Origin: Fertoeibacter niger
Lineage (GTDB): Bacteria; Pseudomonadota; Alphaproteobacteria; Rhodobacterales; Rhodobacteraceae
NCBI RefSeq assembly: GCF_009380135.2
Contig: NZ_WHUT02000002.1
Coordinates: forward strand, 248,001 to 312,000
Length of the DNA stretch: 64,000 nt
Direction: 5' to 3'
Each line of letters starts with the position of its first letter. The stretch's first letter is position 1. Shown piece after piece: positions 17,232-26,153 of this stretch. Below the pieces are notes generated by a model. It worked only from the letters and a program-made list of their open reading frames with translations, did no database searches and was not told the origin of the DNA. The position numbers and the translations under genes were made by a program.

Positions 17232-18470
17232 GTGAAACATACCCTCAGATATACGGCGGCGCTGGCCGCGCTGCTGGCCTCGGCAAGTCTGGCCCATGCC
17301 GATTGCGGCATCGAGAAAGGCTCGGTGCGGATTCTGTCGAACGACTTTCTGGCGCTGCAACTGGTCAGCGCCGCAGCAACCGCCTGCGCCAGCGACACGG
17401 TGACTGTGACCAGCAACCTGACCGCCGAGCACAAGAACATCCAGGTGCCCGCGCTGTCGACCAACCCGTCATCCTACACCATCGCGGTGGTGGCCAACGG
17501 GTCGCTGGTGCCGCTGCTGAATGACGGGCTGGTGCGCCCTATGGATGATCTGGTGGCGAAATACGGCCAGCAGTTGCAGCCCAACCAGCTGATCAAGATC
17601 GACGGCAAGGTGATGGCGATTGCCTTCATGGCCAACGCCCAGCACCTGATGTATCGCAAATCCGTTCTGGATGCGGCGGGCATCGCCGAGCCGAAAACCT
17701 ATGAAGACATGGTGGCGGCGGCGGTTACGCTGAAGGAAAAGGGCGGCATCGCCAGCCCGCTGGTGGCCAATTTCAAACCCGGCTGGGATCTGGGGCAGGA
17801 ATTCGTCAACATGTTCAGCGGCTACGGCGGCGAGTTCTTTGAACCGGGCACCGCCAATCTGGCTATCAACGGCGAGGCCGGGCTGAAGGCGCTGGCGATG
17901 ATGAAGGCCATGGCCGACACGATGGCCCCCGAATACATGACCTATGACACCAACAGCCTTGATCCGGTCTGGACCGGCAGCGGGGCGGCGATGATGAACA
18001 TGTGGGGCTCGCGCGCCAGCGCCATCATCGACACGGCCGGGGCCGCGCCCGATGTGGCCGCCGATACCGTTCTGGCGGCTGCCCCCACGGTGGGCGGTGG
18101 CACCATTCCCGCCACGACCCTGTGGTGGGATGGTTTTGCCATGGCCAAGAACATCACCGACGAAGACGCCGAAGCCTCGTTCCAGGCGATGATGGCGGGC
18201 ATCGCGCCCGAGGTGGCCGCAGCCAATCCGGCGGCGGCAGCATGGCTGATCAAGGGGTATGAACCCACACCGGCAGCAGTCGGCGTGTTCGCCACCGTGG
18301 CGGCGGGGGCCAAACCCTATCCGATGCTGCCCTATATGGGGCTTTTGCACACGGCACTGGGCAACAACCTGGCCGAGTTCATGCAGGGGCAGGAATCAGC
18401 CGAACAGGCGCTGGCCGATGTGACCACCGCCTACAACACGGCGGCCACCGAAGCGGGCTTTCTGAAGTAA
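17232..18470 (+). CDS. sugar-type ABC transporter substrate-binding protein
   Basis: A 412-residue extracellular solute-binding protein (family 1 type) with a Sec signal peptide (MKHTLRYTAALAALLASASLAHA). The mature protein has the expected PNAM-like path with SYTIAVVANGSLVPLLNDGLVRPMDDLV and MAIAFMANAQHLMYRKSVLDAAGI, typical of MalE/UgpB-like receptors for sugars, polyols and glycerophosphoryl compounds. The start is taken as GTG 17232: AGGAG (17221-17225) lies six bases before it, whereas the in-frame ATG at 17226 directly abuts the Shine-Dalgarno. It is the first gene of the long catabolic operon. Confidence 0.85.
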   Translation: MKHTLRYTAALAALLASASLAHADCGIEKGSVRILSNDFLALQLVSAAATACASDTVTVTSNLTAEHKNIQVPALSTNPSSYTIAVVANGSLVPLLNDGLVRPMDDLVAKYGQQLQPNQLIKIDGKVMAIAFMANAQHLMYRKSVLDAAGIAEPKTYEDMVAAAVTLKEKGGIASPLVANFKPGWDLGQEFVNMFSGYGGEFFEPGTANLAINGEAGLKALAMMKAMADTMAPEYMTYDTNSLDPVWTGSGAAMMNMWGSRASAIIDTAGAAPDVAADTVLAAAPTVGGGTIPATTLWWDGFAMAKNITDEDAEASFQAMMAGIAPEVAAANPAAAAWLIKGYEPTPAAVGVFATVAAGAKPYPMLPYMGLLHTALGNNLAEFMQGQESAEQALADVTTAYNTAATEAGFLK

Positions 18471-18485
18471 AGCCTGCCTGAAGCC

Positions 18486-18513
18486 GGGCGCGGCCTGTGC
18501 CGCGCCCCCTTTC
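18486..18513 (+). terminator. intra-operon hairpin after the binding-protein gene
   Basis: A perfect 9-bp stem GGGCGCGGC/GCCGCGCCC with loop CTGT and a following CCCTTTC tract lies in the 78-bp gap before the permease gene. Such hairpins commonly make the binding protein more abundant than the membrane components by partial termination or 3'-end protection. Confidence 0.6.
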
Positions 18514-18548
18514 CCGCCGCCCCCGCCCGCCTTCGGACAGGATCAGCC

Positions 18549-19580
18549 ATGCGCCACCGCACGTTCTTTGCGTTCATACTGCCGTCGCTTGTGGTGATGC
18601 TGCTGTTCATCGCGCTTCCCATCCTGTCGGTGGCTTATCAGTCGCTGTTCATCGAGCATGAACAGGCGATGACCGCCGTGGAAACTTGCGACCCGTTCGG
18701 CTGCAAGACCGAGCTTCGGGTGGATGCGGCGGCGATGGAGGCCCTGCGCGAGGCCGAGCCCATGGGCAAGTTCAACGGCCTGGGCACCTATGCCAATTCC
18801 AGCCATCTGGCGTTTGACGAACTGGCGGCGATCTGGCGCGACAGCCCGTCGCTGGGGGTCGCCTTCACGCGCATGCTGAACCTGCCGCTTTACAAGGCGC
18901 TGTCGTTCACGCTGGCCTACACGTTCATCGTGACGCCGCTGGTCATCATCACCGGGTTTTTCATCGCGCTGGGTGTGAATGCCATACCGGGGCTGATCAA
19001 GGGCCCGGTCATCTTCTTTTCGCTGCTGCCGATGATCGTGACCCCGCTGATCGGGTCGCTGGTGCTGTTCTGGATGATCGATTCCAACGGCATTCTGGGC
19101 GCATCCTTGCAGCGGCTGCTGGGCGATCCCAGCCTGACGCTGAAAGCCTCGCCCACGCTGACCTGGACGGTGCTGATGGTCTATGGCGTGTGGCATTCCG
19201 CGCCGTTCAGCTTCATCGTCTATTACGCAGGCCTGCAAAGTGTGCCGAAAGACACGCTGGAATCGGCGATGATCGACGGGGCAAGCCGCTGGGAACGGGT
19301 GCGCTATGTCATCATCCCGCATCTGCTGCCGCTGACTACATTCATCGCGCTGATGCAGTTGATGGACAATTTCCGCGTGCTGGAGCCGATCGTGGGCTTT
19401 TCCGCCGCGGCCAATGCCACATCGCTGAGCTATCTGATCTACAACGACCTGCGCGGGGCTGAAACGCCGCTGTTCGGGTCAGCCGGGGCCACGTCGATGC
19501 TGACAATCTGCGGCGTGATCATCCTGTTGTCACCGGTGCTGCTGCGCACCTGGCGCGATTTCAACCGCAAGACGCATTGA
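18549..19580 (+). CDS. sugar-type ABC transporter permease (MalF/UgpA-like)
   Basis: A 343-residue inner-membrane permease. An N-terminal helix (FILPSLVVMLLFIALPILSV) is followed by a periplasmic insertion of about 75 residues containing a CDPFGC motif whose two Cys could form a disulfide. The core helices follow. The EAA loop contacting the ATPase is LESAMIDGASRWERVRYVIIPHLLP. The periplasmic loop is longer than in UgpA-type permeases and resembles MalF in that respect. It pairs with the permease gene nine bases downstream. Confidence 0.87.
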   Translation: MRHRTFFAFILPSLVVMLLFIALPILSVAYQSLFIEHEQAMTAVETCDPFGCKTELRVDAAAMEALREAEPMGKFNGLGTYANSSHLAFDELAAIWRDSPSLGVAFTRMLNLPLYKALSFTLAYTFIVTPLVIITGFFIALGVNAIPGLIKGPVIFFSLLPMIVTPLIGSLVLFWMIDSNGILGASLQRLLGDPSLTLKASPTLTWTVLMVYGVWHSAPFSFIVYYAGLQSVPKDTLESAMIDGASRWERVRYVIIPHLLPLTTFIALMQLMDNFRVLEPIVGFSAAANATSLSYLIYNDLRGAETPLFGSAGATSMLTICGVIILLSPVLLRTWRDFNRKTH

Positions 19581-19589
19581 GGGGGCAAA

Positions 19590-20471
19590 ATGAAAAACCG
19601 TGCCGAACGCCAACCCCTGCCCCTGATGCTGCTGTGCTGGGGTTTCGTGCTTATCTGGCTGATCACCGCCGCCTTCCCGTTTCTGTGGACGCTGTGGGGA
19701 TCGTTCAAGGTCGAGGCTGATTTCTTTTCCTATGCCGACTGGATGAATGCCGTCACCGGCACCCGCACCATCCAGCAGACGGGCAGCGCCTTTACCGGCG
19801 CGGGGTATGAGGGCGCCTGGGTGGAACAGCGGTTCTGGCTGGCGGTCATCAACACGGCCATCGTGACGGTCTGCGTGGTGGTGATCTCGCTGACCATCGG
19901 CACGCTGGGCGGCTATGCGCTGGCGCGGTCGGGGTTCCGCTATACGTTCTGGATCCTGATCGCCGCGCTGATCTTTCGCGCCATGCCGCATGTCACGCTG
20001 GTGTCGGGCTATCTGCTGCCGTTCTTCCAGTTGAACATCTGGGGCTATCTGCCCACCACGATCATCGTGCTGGTGGCGATCAACCAGCCTTTCACCCTCT
20101 GGATGCTGCATTCGTTCTTCCTCAGCATTCCCAAGGATCTGGACGAATCCGCCATGGTCGATGGCTGCACGCGGTTTCAGGCGTTCCGGCTGGTCATCAT
20201 TCCGGTGATGTGGCCGGGCGTGGTCACGACGGGGCTGTTCAGCTTTCTTCTGGCCTACAATGATTTCACCGTCACCTCGATGCTGCTGACGCAGGAAAAC
20301 CAGACCATGGTGCCCAAGATCGCCAGCTTCCTTGGCACGGTGCAGGCTGAAAACAAGGTGATGTATGCGGTGGCCGCCGTGGTGTCGGCCATGGGCCCGC
20401 TGTTCGTGCTGGTCTTGTTCTTTCAACGACAGATCGTCAGCGGCCTGACCGCCGGCGCGGTAAAGGGGTAG
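19590..20471 (+). CDS. sugar-type ABC transporter permease (MalG/UgpE-like)
   Basis: A 293-residue permease with an N-terminal helix (LMLLCWGFVLIWLITAAFPF), the family's WGSFK turn, and an EAA loop DESAMVDGCTRFQAFRLVIIPVMWP. GAGGGGGC precedes the ATG by a few bases. It is the second channel subunit of the importer. The gene ends three bases before the ATPase gene. Confidence 0.87.
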   Translation: MKNRAERQPLPLMLLCWGFVLIWLITAAFPFLWTLWGSFKVEADFFSYADWMNAVTGTRTIQQTGSAFTGAGYEGAWVEQRFWLAVINTAIVTVCVVVISLTIGTLGGYALARSGFRYTFWILIAALIFRAMPHVTLVSGYLLPFFQLNIWGYLPTTIIVLVAINQPFTLWMLHSFFLSIPKDLDESAMVDGCTRFQAFRLVIIPVMWPGVVTTGLFSFLLAYNDFTVTSMLLTQENQTMVPKIASFLGTVQAENKVMYAVAAVVSAMGPLFVLVLFFQRQIVSGLTAGAVKG

Positions 20472-20474
20472 GTC

Positions 20475-21530
20475 ATGGCACAATTGCGGCTGGTCAATGT
20501 CACCAAAGCCTATGGCGATTATGTGGGCGTGCGGGGCTTCAGCCTCGACATAAAGGATCAGGAATTTCTGGTGCTGCTGGGGCCGTCGGGCTGCGGCAAA
20601 TCCACCACCATGCGGATGATCGCCGGGCTGGAGGATGTGACCAGTGGCGAGATCTGGCTGGGCGACCGGATGGTGAACAATCTGGAGCCCAAGGACCGCG
20701 ACATATCCATGGTGTTCCAGTCCTACGGGCTTTACCCCAACATGACGGTCTACGAGAACATCCGCTTTCCGCTGAAGGTGCGCCGCGTGCCCGCCGCCCA
20801 GCAGCATGACATGGTGATGCGGGCGGCGCAGATGGTGGAACTGACCGAGTATCTTGACCGCCGCCCCGCCGCGCTGTCGGGGGGCCAGCGGCAGCGCGTG
20901 GCCTTGGGCCGGGCCATCGTGCGCAAACCCACCGTGTTCCTGATGGATGAACCGCTGTCGAACCTGGACGCCAAGCTGCGTGTGTCGACCCGCGCGCAGA
21001 TCAAGAACCTGCAACACACGCTGAAAACCACCACCGTCTATGTGACCCATGACCAGATCGAGGCGATGACACTGGCCGACCGGGTGGTGGTGATGAACAG
21101 GGGCGAGATCCAGCAGGTCGGCACCCCCACCGACATCTATGACATGCCCGCCAACACCTTTGTCGCGGGTTTCATCGGCAGCCCGGCCATGAACCTGATC
21201 GAAGGCACGCTGGCAAACGGCAGTTTCACCGCCGAGGGGCTGCGCATCGACGGGCTGACCACCGCACATTCCGGAAATGTGACGCTGGGCTTTCGGGCCG
21301 AGGATGCCACGATCACCCGGCAGGGCGGCCAGATCGCGGCACCCGTCTATTCGATCGAACTGCTGGGCGAGGCGTCGATGATCAGCTACCGCATCGGCGG
21401 CGCGCTGGTGTCGGTGAAGGCCGCCAAGGATTACCGCGCCGCGATTGGCGAGATCGTCGAGGCCAGCATTCCCGCCGGCATCTGCCATCTGTTCGATACC
21501 GCCAGCGGCAAACGGCTGGGTGCGGCATGA
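20475..21530 (+). CDS. sugar-type ABC transporter ATP-binding protein (MalK/UgpC-like)
   Basis: A 351-residue ATPase. Motifs in order are Walker A GPSGCGKST, Q-loop MVFQSYGLYPNM, signature LSGGQRQR, Walker B VFLMDEPLSNLDAKLR and H-loop YVTHDQIEAMTLADR. A C-terminal regulatory TOBE/OB-fold region of about 110 residues follows (FIGSPAMNLIEG onwards), as in MalK and UgpC. This assigns the importer to the carbohydrate uptake CUT1 class. The stop overlaps the start of the next gene (ATGA), coupling transport with the first catabolic gene. Confidence 0.9.
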   Translation: MAQLRLVNVTKAYGDYVGVRGFSLDIKDQEFLVLLGPSGCGKSTTMRMIAGLEDVTSGEIWLGDRMVNNLEPKDRDISMVFQSYGLYPNMTVYENIRFPLKVRRVPAAQQHDMVMRAAQMVELTEYLDRRPAALSGGQRQRVALGRAIVRKPTVFLMDEPLSNLDAKLRVSTRAQIKNLQHTLKTTTVYVTHDQIEAMTLADRVVVMNRGEIQQVGTPTDIYDMPANTFVAGFIGSPAMNLIEGTLANGSFTAEGLRIDGLTTAHSGNVTLGFRAEDATITRQGGQIAAPVYSIELLGEASMISYRIGGALVSVKAAKDYRAAIGEIVEASIPAGICHLFDTASGKRLGAA

Positions 21531-22009
21531 CACCCGAAGAACGCTCTGAGGCCTCACGCCAGGTCATCACGCGGATGGAGGCGGCGCTGGCCGCCAATTC
21601 CAACGACATGGCCGCCCATTTCCATGAGGATTTCCGCTGGATCGGCAACACGGGCTGCGGCACCAAACCGGGGCTGCAGGCGTTTCGCAACAACTGGCAA
21701 CTGCCGCTGCGCGCGGCATTCACCGAACGCACCTACAACACCGTGCAGTTCATCGCCGAAGGCGATTGGGTATCGTGCTTTGGCCATATCGAGGCCACGC
21801 ATTCCGGCCCGTTCATGGGCATCGCCGCAACCCAAAAGCGGGTGATCATCCCCTACATGGATTTCTGGCGCATCGCGGACGGCCGGATCAAGGACAACTG
21901 GGTATCGGTCGATTTCGCGCATGTGCTGGCCCAGCTGGGCCGCGATGTTTTCGACGGCATGGGATGGGAGGCTTACGACCGTGGCGACATGGTTCCGCCC
22001 AGACCCTGA
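21527..22009 (+). CDS. single-domain SnoaL-like protein
   Basis: A 160-residue SnoaL/NTF2-fold protein, one module long, ending with the family pattern [41 protein letters not shown]. The early part ([25 protein letters not shown]) is like that of ester-cyclase-type family members. Its start overlaps the ATPase stop by four bases. It resembles the tandem SnoaL proteins encoded on either side, so the island contains seven SnoaL modules in all. The reaction is unknown. Confidence 0.82.
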   Translation: MTPEERSEASRQVITRMEAALAANSNDMAAHFHEDFRWIGNTGCGTKPGLQAFRNNWQLPLRAAFTERTYNTVQFIAEGDWVSCFGHIEATHSGPFMGIAATQKRVIIPYMDFWRIADGRIKDNWVSVDFAHVLAQLGRDVFDGMGWEAYDRGDMVPPRP

Positions 22010-22077
22010 CAGCGCCAGACCACCGGAACGAACGGCGGGGTTCACCCCGTCATGCCCGCAGGGGCAAGGAGGATAGA

Positions 22078-23388
22078 ATGACCATCACCCATCTTAAACG
22101 CGGCAAATCGGATGCCGACCGCGCCACCGACGATGCCGCCGTGCGCGCCACGGTCGAAACCACGCTGGCCGACATTGCCGCGCGTGGTGACGCAGCGGTG
22201 CGCGAGTTGAGCCAGAAGTTTGACGGCTATGCGCGTGACAGTTTCCTGCTGACCGCGTCGGAAGTTGAGGCGGCGATGCAAAAGGTATCGGCCCGCGATA
22301 TGGACGACATCCGTTTCGCACAAGACCAGATCCGCCGCTTTGCCATGGCGCAGCGCGCCAGCATCACCGATATCGAGGTGGAAACTCTGCCCGGCGTGAT
22401 CCTGGGGCACCGCACGATACCCGTGCAGTCGGTGGGCTGCTATGTGCCCGGTGGCAAGTTTCCCATGGTGGCCTCGGCGCATATGTCGGTGCTGACGGCG
22501 GCGGTGGCGGGTGTGCCGCGCATCGTGGCTGCGGCCCCGCCGGTGAAGGGCGAGCCGCATCCCGCCATTGTCGCCGCCATGCAACTGGGCGGCGCGCACG
22601 AGATTTATGTGCTGGGCGGCATGCAGGCCGTGGGGGCCATGGCGCTTGGAACCCAGACGCTGAAACCGGTGGATATGCTGGTCGGCCCCGGCAATGCCTT
22701 TGTCGCCGAGGCGAAGCGCCAGCTTTATGGCCGGGTCGGGATCGACCTGTTCGCAGGCCCCACCGAAACCATGGTCATCGCCGATGACACCGTGGATGCC
22801 GAGTTGTGCGCCACCGATCTGCTGGGGCAGGCCGAACATGGCTACAACTCGCCCGCCGTGCTGCTGACCACCAGCCGCAAGCTGGCCGAGGCGACGCTGG
22901 CCGAGATTGACCGCCTGCTGAAAATCCTGCCCACCGCCGCCACCGCCGCCGTATCATGGCGCGACTATGGCGAGGTGATCGTCTGTGATACGCATGACGA
23001 AATGCTGGCCATGGCGAATGATATCGCATCGGAACATGTGCAGGTGATGACCGACCGTGACGACTGGTATCTGGAAAACATGCACAGCTATGGCGCGCTG
23101 TTTCTGGGGCCGCGCACCAATGTGGCCAATGGCGACAAGGTGATCGGCACCAACCACACGCTGCCCACCAAGAAGGCAGGGCGCTATACTGGCGGCCTGT
23201 GGGTGGGCAAGTTCCTGAAAACCCACAGCTATCAGCGCATCACCACCGATGCGGCGGCGGCGATGATCGGCGAATACGGATCACGCCTGTGCATGCTGGA
23301 AGGTTTCGTCGGCCATGCCGAACAATGCAACATCCGCGTGCGCCGCTATGGCGGTCGCAACGTGGCTTACGGGACGGCGGCGGAATGA
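22078..23388 (+). CDS. histidinol-dehydrogenase-family zinc alcohol dehydrogenase (HpsN-like)
   Basis: A 436-residue NAD-dependent enzyme of the HisD fold. Conserved elements are [41 protein letters not shown], the zinc-ligand region [11 protein letters not shown], the catalytic Glu-His pair in [20 protein letters not shown] and the C-terminal His ligand in [11 protein letters not shown]. The sequence is closer to HpsN (sulfopropanediol 3-dehydrogenase) than to biosynthetic HisD, and no other his gene is present. It probably oxidises a primary alcohol to a carboxylate in two steps. AAGGAGGA precedes the ATG. The substrate is unknown; the sulfonate assignment is only by similarity. Confidence 0.83.
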   Translation: MTITHLKRGKSDADRATDDAAVRATVETTLADIAARGDAAVRELSQKFDGYARDSFLLTASEVEAAMQKVSARDMDDIRFAQDQIRRFAMAQRASITDIEVETLPGVILGHRTIPVQSVGCYVPGGKFPMVASAHMSVLTAAVAGVPRIVAAAPPVKGEPHPAIVAAMQLGGAHEIYVLGGMQAVGAMALGTQTLKPVDMLVGPGNAFVAEAKRQLYGRVGIDLFAGPTETMVIADDTVDAELCATDLLGQAEHGYNSPAVLLTTSRKLAEATLAEIDRLLKILPTAATAAVSWRDYGEVIVCDTHDEMLAMANDIASEHVQVMTDRDDWYLENMHSYGALFLGPRTNVANGDKVIGTNHTLPTKKAGRYTGGLWVGKFLKTHSYQRITTDAAAAMIGEYGSRLCMLEGFVGHAEQCNIRVRRYGGRNVAYGTAAE

Positions 23389-24149
23389 CCCTGCCCCGCA
23401 CCCCCAGCTTTCGCCTTGATGGCCGCCGTGCGCTGGTGGCGGGCGCGTCGTCGGGCATCGGGCTGGGGGCTGCCGTGGCGCTGGCCGAACAGGGTGCCGA
23501 TGTGGTTCTGGCGGCGCGGGGGGCGGCGGCTTTGGCCGCCGTTGTCGATGACATGCGGGCGGCGGGGTTTCGTGCCAGTGCATTGGCGCTGGATGTCACC
23601 GATATAGACGCGACGGCGGCGGCGGTGGCAGAACATGGCCCGTTCGACGTGCTGGTAAACTCTGCCGGTCTGGCGCGGCACAGCCCCGCCACCGCCACAA
23701 CCCCCGCCGATTATGACGCGGTGATGGGCGTGAACGTGCGCGCCGCCTACTTTCTGGCGCAGGCCGTTGCGCGCGGGCTGATCGCGGCGGGCAAGCCCGG
23801 GTCGATCATCACGATCTCCAGCCAGATGGGCCATGTCGGCGGCATCGACCGCGCGGTCTATGCCGCCACCAAACACGCGGTGGAGGGGATGACCAAATCC
23901 ATGGCGATCGAATGGGGTCAACATGGCATCCGCGTCAATACGCTGTGCCCCACCTTCATCCGCACGCCGCTGGCCGAACAGACGCTGAAAATCCCCGAAC
24001 GCAAGGCCTGGATCCTGTCAAAGATCAAACTGGGCCGGGTGGGCGAGGTGGAGGATATCATGGGTGCCGTGGCGTTTCTCGCCTCGGATGCGGCTGCGCT
24101 GATCACAGGGGCGGCCTTGCTGGTGGATGGAGGTTGGACGGCAGACTGA
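23385..24149 (+). CDS. short-chain dehydrogenase/reductase
   Basis: A 254-residue SDR. The cofactor motif is [19 protein letters not shown] (TGxxxGIG type with Ala for Thr), followed by the NSAG motif ([12 protein letters not shown]), the catalytic Ser in ITISSQMG, YxxxK in [10 protein letters not shown], and a C-terminal [13 protein letters not shown]. Lack of an Asp/Arg rule-out stretch leaves NAD versus NADP open. The start overlaps the upstream dehydrogenase gene (ATGA) and the stop overlaps the LacI gene (TGATG). It presumably acts on a hydroxyl group of the island's substrate. Confidence 0.88.
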   Translation: MTLPRTPSFRLDGRRALVAGASSGIGLGAAVALAEQGADVVLAARGAAALAAVVDDMRAAGFRASALALDVTDIDATAAAVAEHGPFDVLVNSAGLARHSPATATTPADYDAVMGVNVRAAYFLAQAVARGLIAAGKPGSIITISSQMGHVGGIDRAVYAATKHAVEGMTKSMAIEWGQHGIRVNTLCPTFIRTPLAEQTLKIPERKAWILSKIKLGRVGEVEDIMGAVAFLASDAAALITGAALLVDGGWTAD

Positions 24150-25159
24150 TGGCCAATGACAAAGTCACATCGCTGGAGGTTGCCAAACGCGCGGGCGTCA
24201 GCCAGTCGGCGGTCAGCCGGGTGTTCACGCCCGGCGCGTCAGCCTCGAAATCCACCGTGCAGAAGGTGCGGCAGGCCGCCGAAGAGCTGGGCTATCGCCC
24301 CAATGTTCTGGCGCGCAGCCTGATCACCGGGCGCACCCGCATCATCGGGCTGGTGGTGGCCTATCTGGAAAACCAGTTCTACCCCGTTGTGATGGAACTG
24401 CTCAGCCGCGCCTTGCAGAACAAGGGCTATCACATCCTGATCTTCATGGCCGAGAATTCGACCGAAAAGGTCGCGCAGGTGATGGAGGAACTGCTGGATT
24501 ATCAGGTGGATGGCATCATCACCGCATCGGTTGCCATGACCAACGACCTGACGGCGCGCTGCACCGCCGTGGGCATTCCGGTGGTGATGTTCAACCGGGG
24601 CCAGGATGACGAGCGCCTGTCCGAGGTCACATCCGACAATATCGCGGGCGGGCGGCGGGCCACGGAATTCCTGATAGCCGGGGGCCATCGCCGCATCGCG
24701 CATGTGATGGGTTGGCAGGGCGCATCCACCGGGCGCGACCGGGCCACAGGCTTTCGTCTGGCGATGGATGCGGCGGGGCTGGCCCCGCATGCGATGATCG
24801 ACGGCATGTATTCGCGCGAGGTGGCGGCCGAGGTGGCCCGCGACCTGTGCCGCGGCCCCGACCGACCCGACGCGATCTTTGTGGGCAACGATCACATGGC
24901 CTTTGCGGTGATGGATGCGCTGCGCCATGACCTTGGCCTGTCGGTGCCCGGCGACGTTTCCATCGTGGGCTATGACGATGTGCCGCTGGCCGCCTGGCCC
25001 GCCTATGGCCTGACCACTATCCGCCAGCCGGTGAACCGCATGGTCGAGGCCACGGTCGAGGCGCTGCTGAGCCAGATCGAATCCGGCGACAGCGCCCCCC
25101 GCAAAATCCGCATCGACGGCCCGCTGGTGATCCGCACCTCGGTCCGCAAACCAGAGTAG
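24149..25159 (+). CDS. LacI family regulator
   Basis: A 336-residue regulator with a LacI helix-turn-helix (TSLEVAKRAGVSQSAVSRVFTPGASASKSTVQKV) and hinge helix (YRPNVLARSL). A periplasmic-binding-protein-like sensor domain follows (RIIGLVVAYLENQFYPVVMELL ... AIFVGNDHMAFAVMDALR ... VSIVGYDDVPLAAWPAYGLTTI). It is embedded inside the operon between the SDR and a SnoaL-like gene, so it would be autoregulated with the pathway. LacI-type palindromes occur before three transcription units of the island (around 14680, 17070-17100 and 31500). The effector is probably the imported compound or an early intermediate. Confidence 0.88.
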   Translation: MANDKVTSLEVAKRAGVSQSAVSRVFTPGASASKSTVQKVRQAAEELGYRPNVLARSLITGRTRIIGLVVAYLENQFYPVVMELLSRALQNKGYHILIFMAENSTEKVAQVMEELLDYQVDGIITASVAMTNDLTARCTAVGIPVVMFNRGQDDERLSEVTSDNIAGGRRATEFLIAGGHRRIAHVMGWQGASTGRDRATGFRLAMDAAGLAPHAMIDGMYSREVAAEVARDLCRGPDRPDAIFVGNDHMAFAVMDALRHDLGLSVPGDVSIVGYDDVPLAAWPAYGLTTIRQPVNRMVEATVEALLSQIESGDSAPRKIRIDGPLVIRTSVRKPE

Positions 25160-25163
25160 ACCC

Positions 25164-26153
25164 ATGCACGGCTTTGACCCGAAGTTCCGCGACTTTCCCG
25201 ATTACATCATCGGCATCACCAAAGAGATATGGGAGGATCGCGGCCTTGCCACTTTGCACCGCTATTACAGCCCCGATATCGTGGTGCGCTCGCCCGGTAG
25301 CGTGGTGGTGGGCAATGACCGGGTGATTGCCGCCACCATGGCGACGCTGGCCGAATTTCCCGACCGCAAGCTGCTGGCCGAGGATGTGATCTGGTCGGGC
25401 ACGCCGGAACAGGGGATGCTGTCATCGCACCGGATATTGTCCACCGCGACGCATCTGGGCGACGGTGCCTATGGTGCGGCCACGGGCAAGAAGCTGACCT
25501 ACCGCATCATGGCCGACTGCCACGCCATCGCCAACCAGATCAACGACGAATGGCTGATCCGCGATCAGGGCGCCATCGTGCGGCAGATGGGCTGGGATCC
25601 GCAGGCCTTTGCCCGTGACCAGATCGCGCGCGAAGGCGGGCCGGAGGCTTGCGTGAAACCCCTGACCCCCGGCAATGACCGGCCCGGCCCCTATGCCGGG
25701 CGCGGCAATGACAACCCCTGGGGCCAGCGGCATGCCGACATGTTGACACGCATCATGGCTGCCGATTTTACCGTGATCCCGCAGGCCTATGACCGCGCGG
25801 CGCAGCTGGAATATCCGGGCGGCGTCACCGCCCACGGGCCTGCGGCTGCCGACCGGTTCTGGATGGGCCTGCGCGCCGCGCTGCCGGATGCCACCTTCAC
25901 AATCCACCACCAGATCGGGCGCGACGACCCGCTGATGCCACCCCGTTCCGCGCTGCGCTGGAGCCTGCATGGCACCCATGCCGGTTGGGGGGCTTTTGGT
26001 CCGCCCAGCGGTGCGCCGGTCTATCTTTTGGGCATCAGCCATGCCGAATTCGGCCCCTTTGGCGCGCAAGGCTGGGGCCTGCGCCGCGAATTCACGCTGT
26101 TCGATGAAACAGCCGTCTGGAAACAAATCCTTCTGCATAAAGGTGCCCTATGA
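25164..26153 (+). CDS. tandem SnoaL-like (NTF2-fold) protein
   Basis: A 329-residue protein with two SnoaL modules. Module 1 ends GAATGKKLTYRIMADCHAIANQINDEWLIRDQGAIVRQMG and is close to module 1 of the protein at 14751 (both have the R-I/T-MADC core and D-x-x-x-V-x-Q-x-G end). Module 2 is more diverged but keeps GPPSGAPVYLLGISHAEFG and REFTLFD. It starts four bases after the LacI stop and overlaps the bicupin start (ATGA). The reaction is unknown; paralogy with three other proteins of the island suggests successive steps on related intermediates. Confidence 0.8.
   Translation: MHGFDPKFRDFPDYIIGITKEIWEDRGLATLHRYYSPDIVVRSPGSVVVGNDRVIAATMATLAEFPDRKLLAEDVIWSGTPEQGMLSSHRILSTATHLGDGAYGAATGKKLTYRIMADCHAIANQINDEWLIRDQGAIVRQMGWDPQAFARDQIAREGGPEACVKPLTPGNDRPGPYAGRGNDNPWGQRHADMLTRIMAADFTVIPQAYDRAAQLEYPGGVTAHGPAAADRFWMGLRAALPDATFTIHHQIGRDDPLMPPRSALRWSLHGTHAGWGAFGPPSGAPVYLLGISHAEFGPFGAQGWGLRREFTLFDETAVWKQILLHKGAL

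Noticed and set aside
22078-23388. Biosynthetic hisD
   Set aside because: The gene sits in a catabolic operon with importer and SDR genes, has HpsN-like motifs, and no other histidine genes are nearby.
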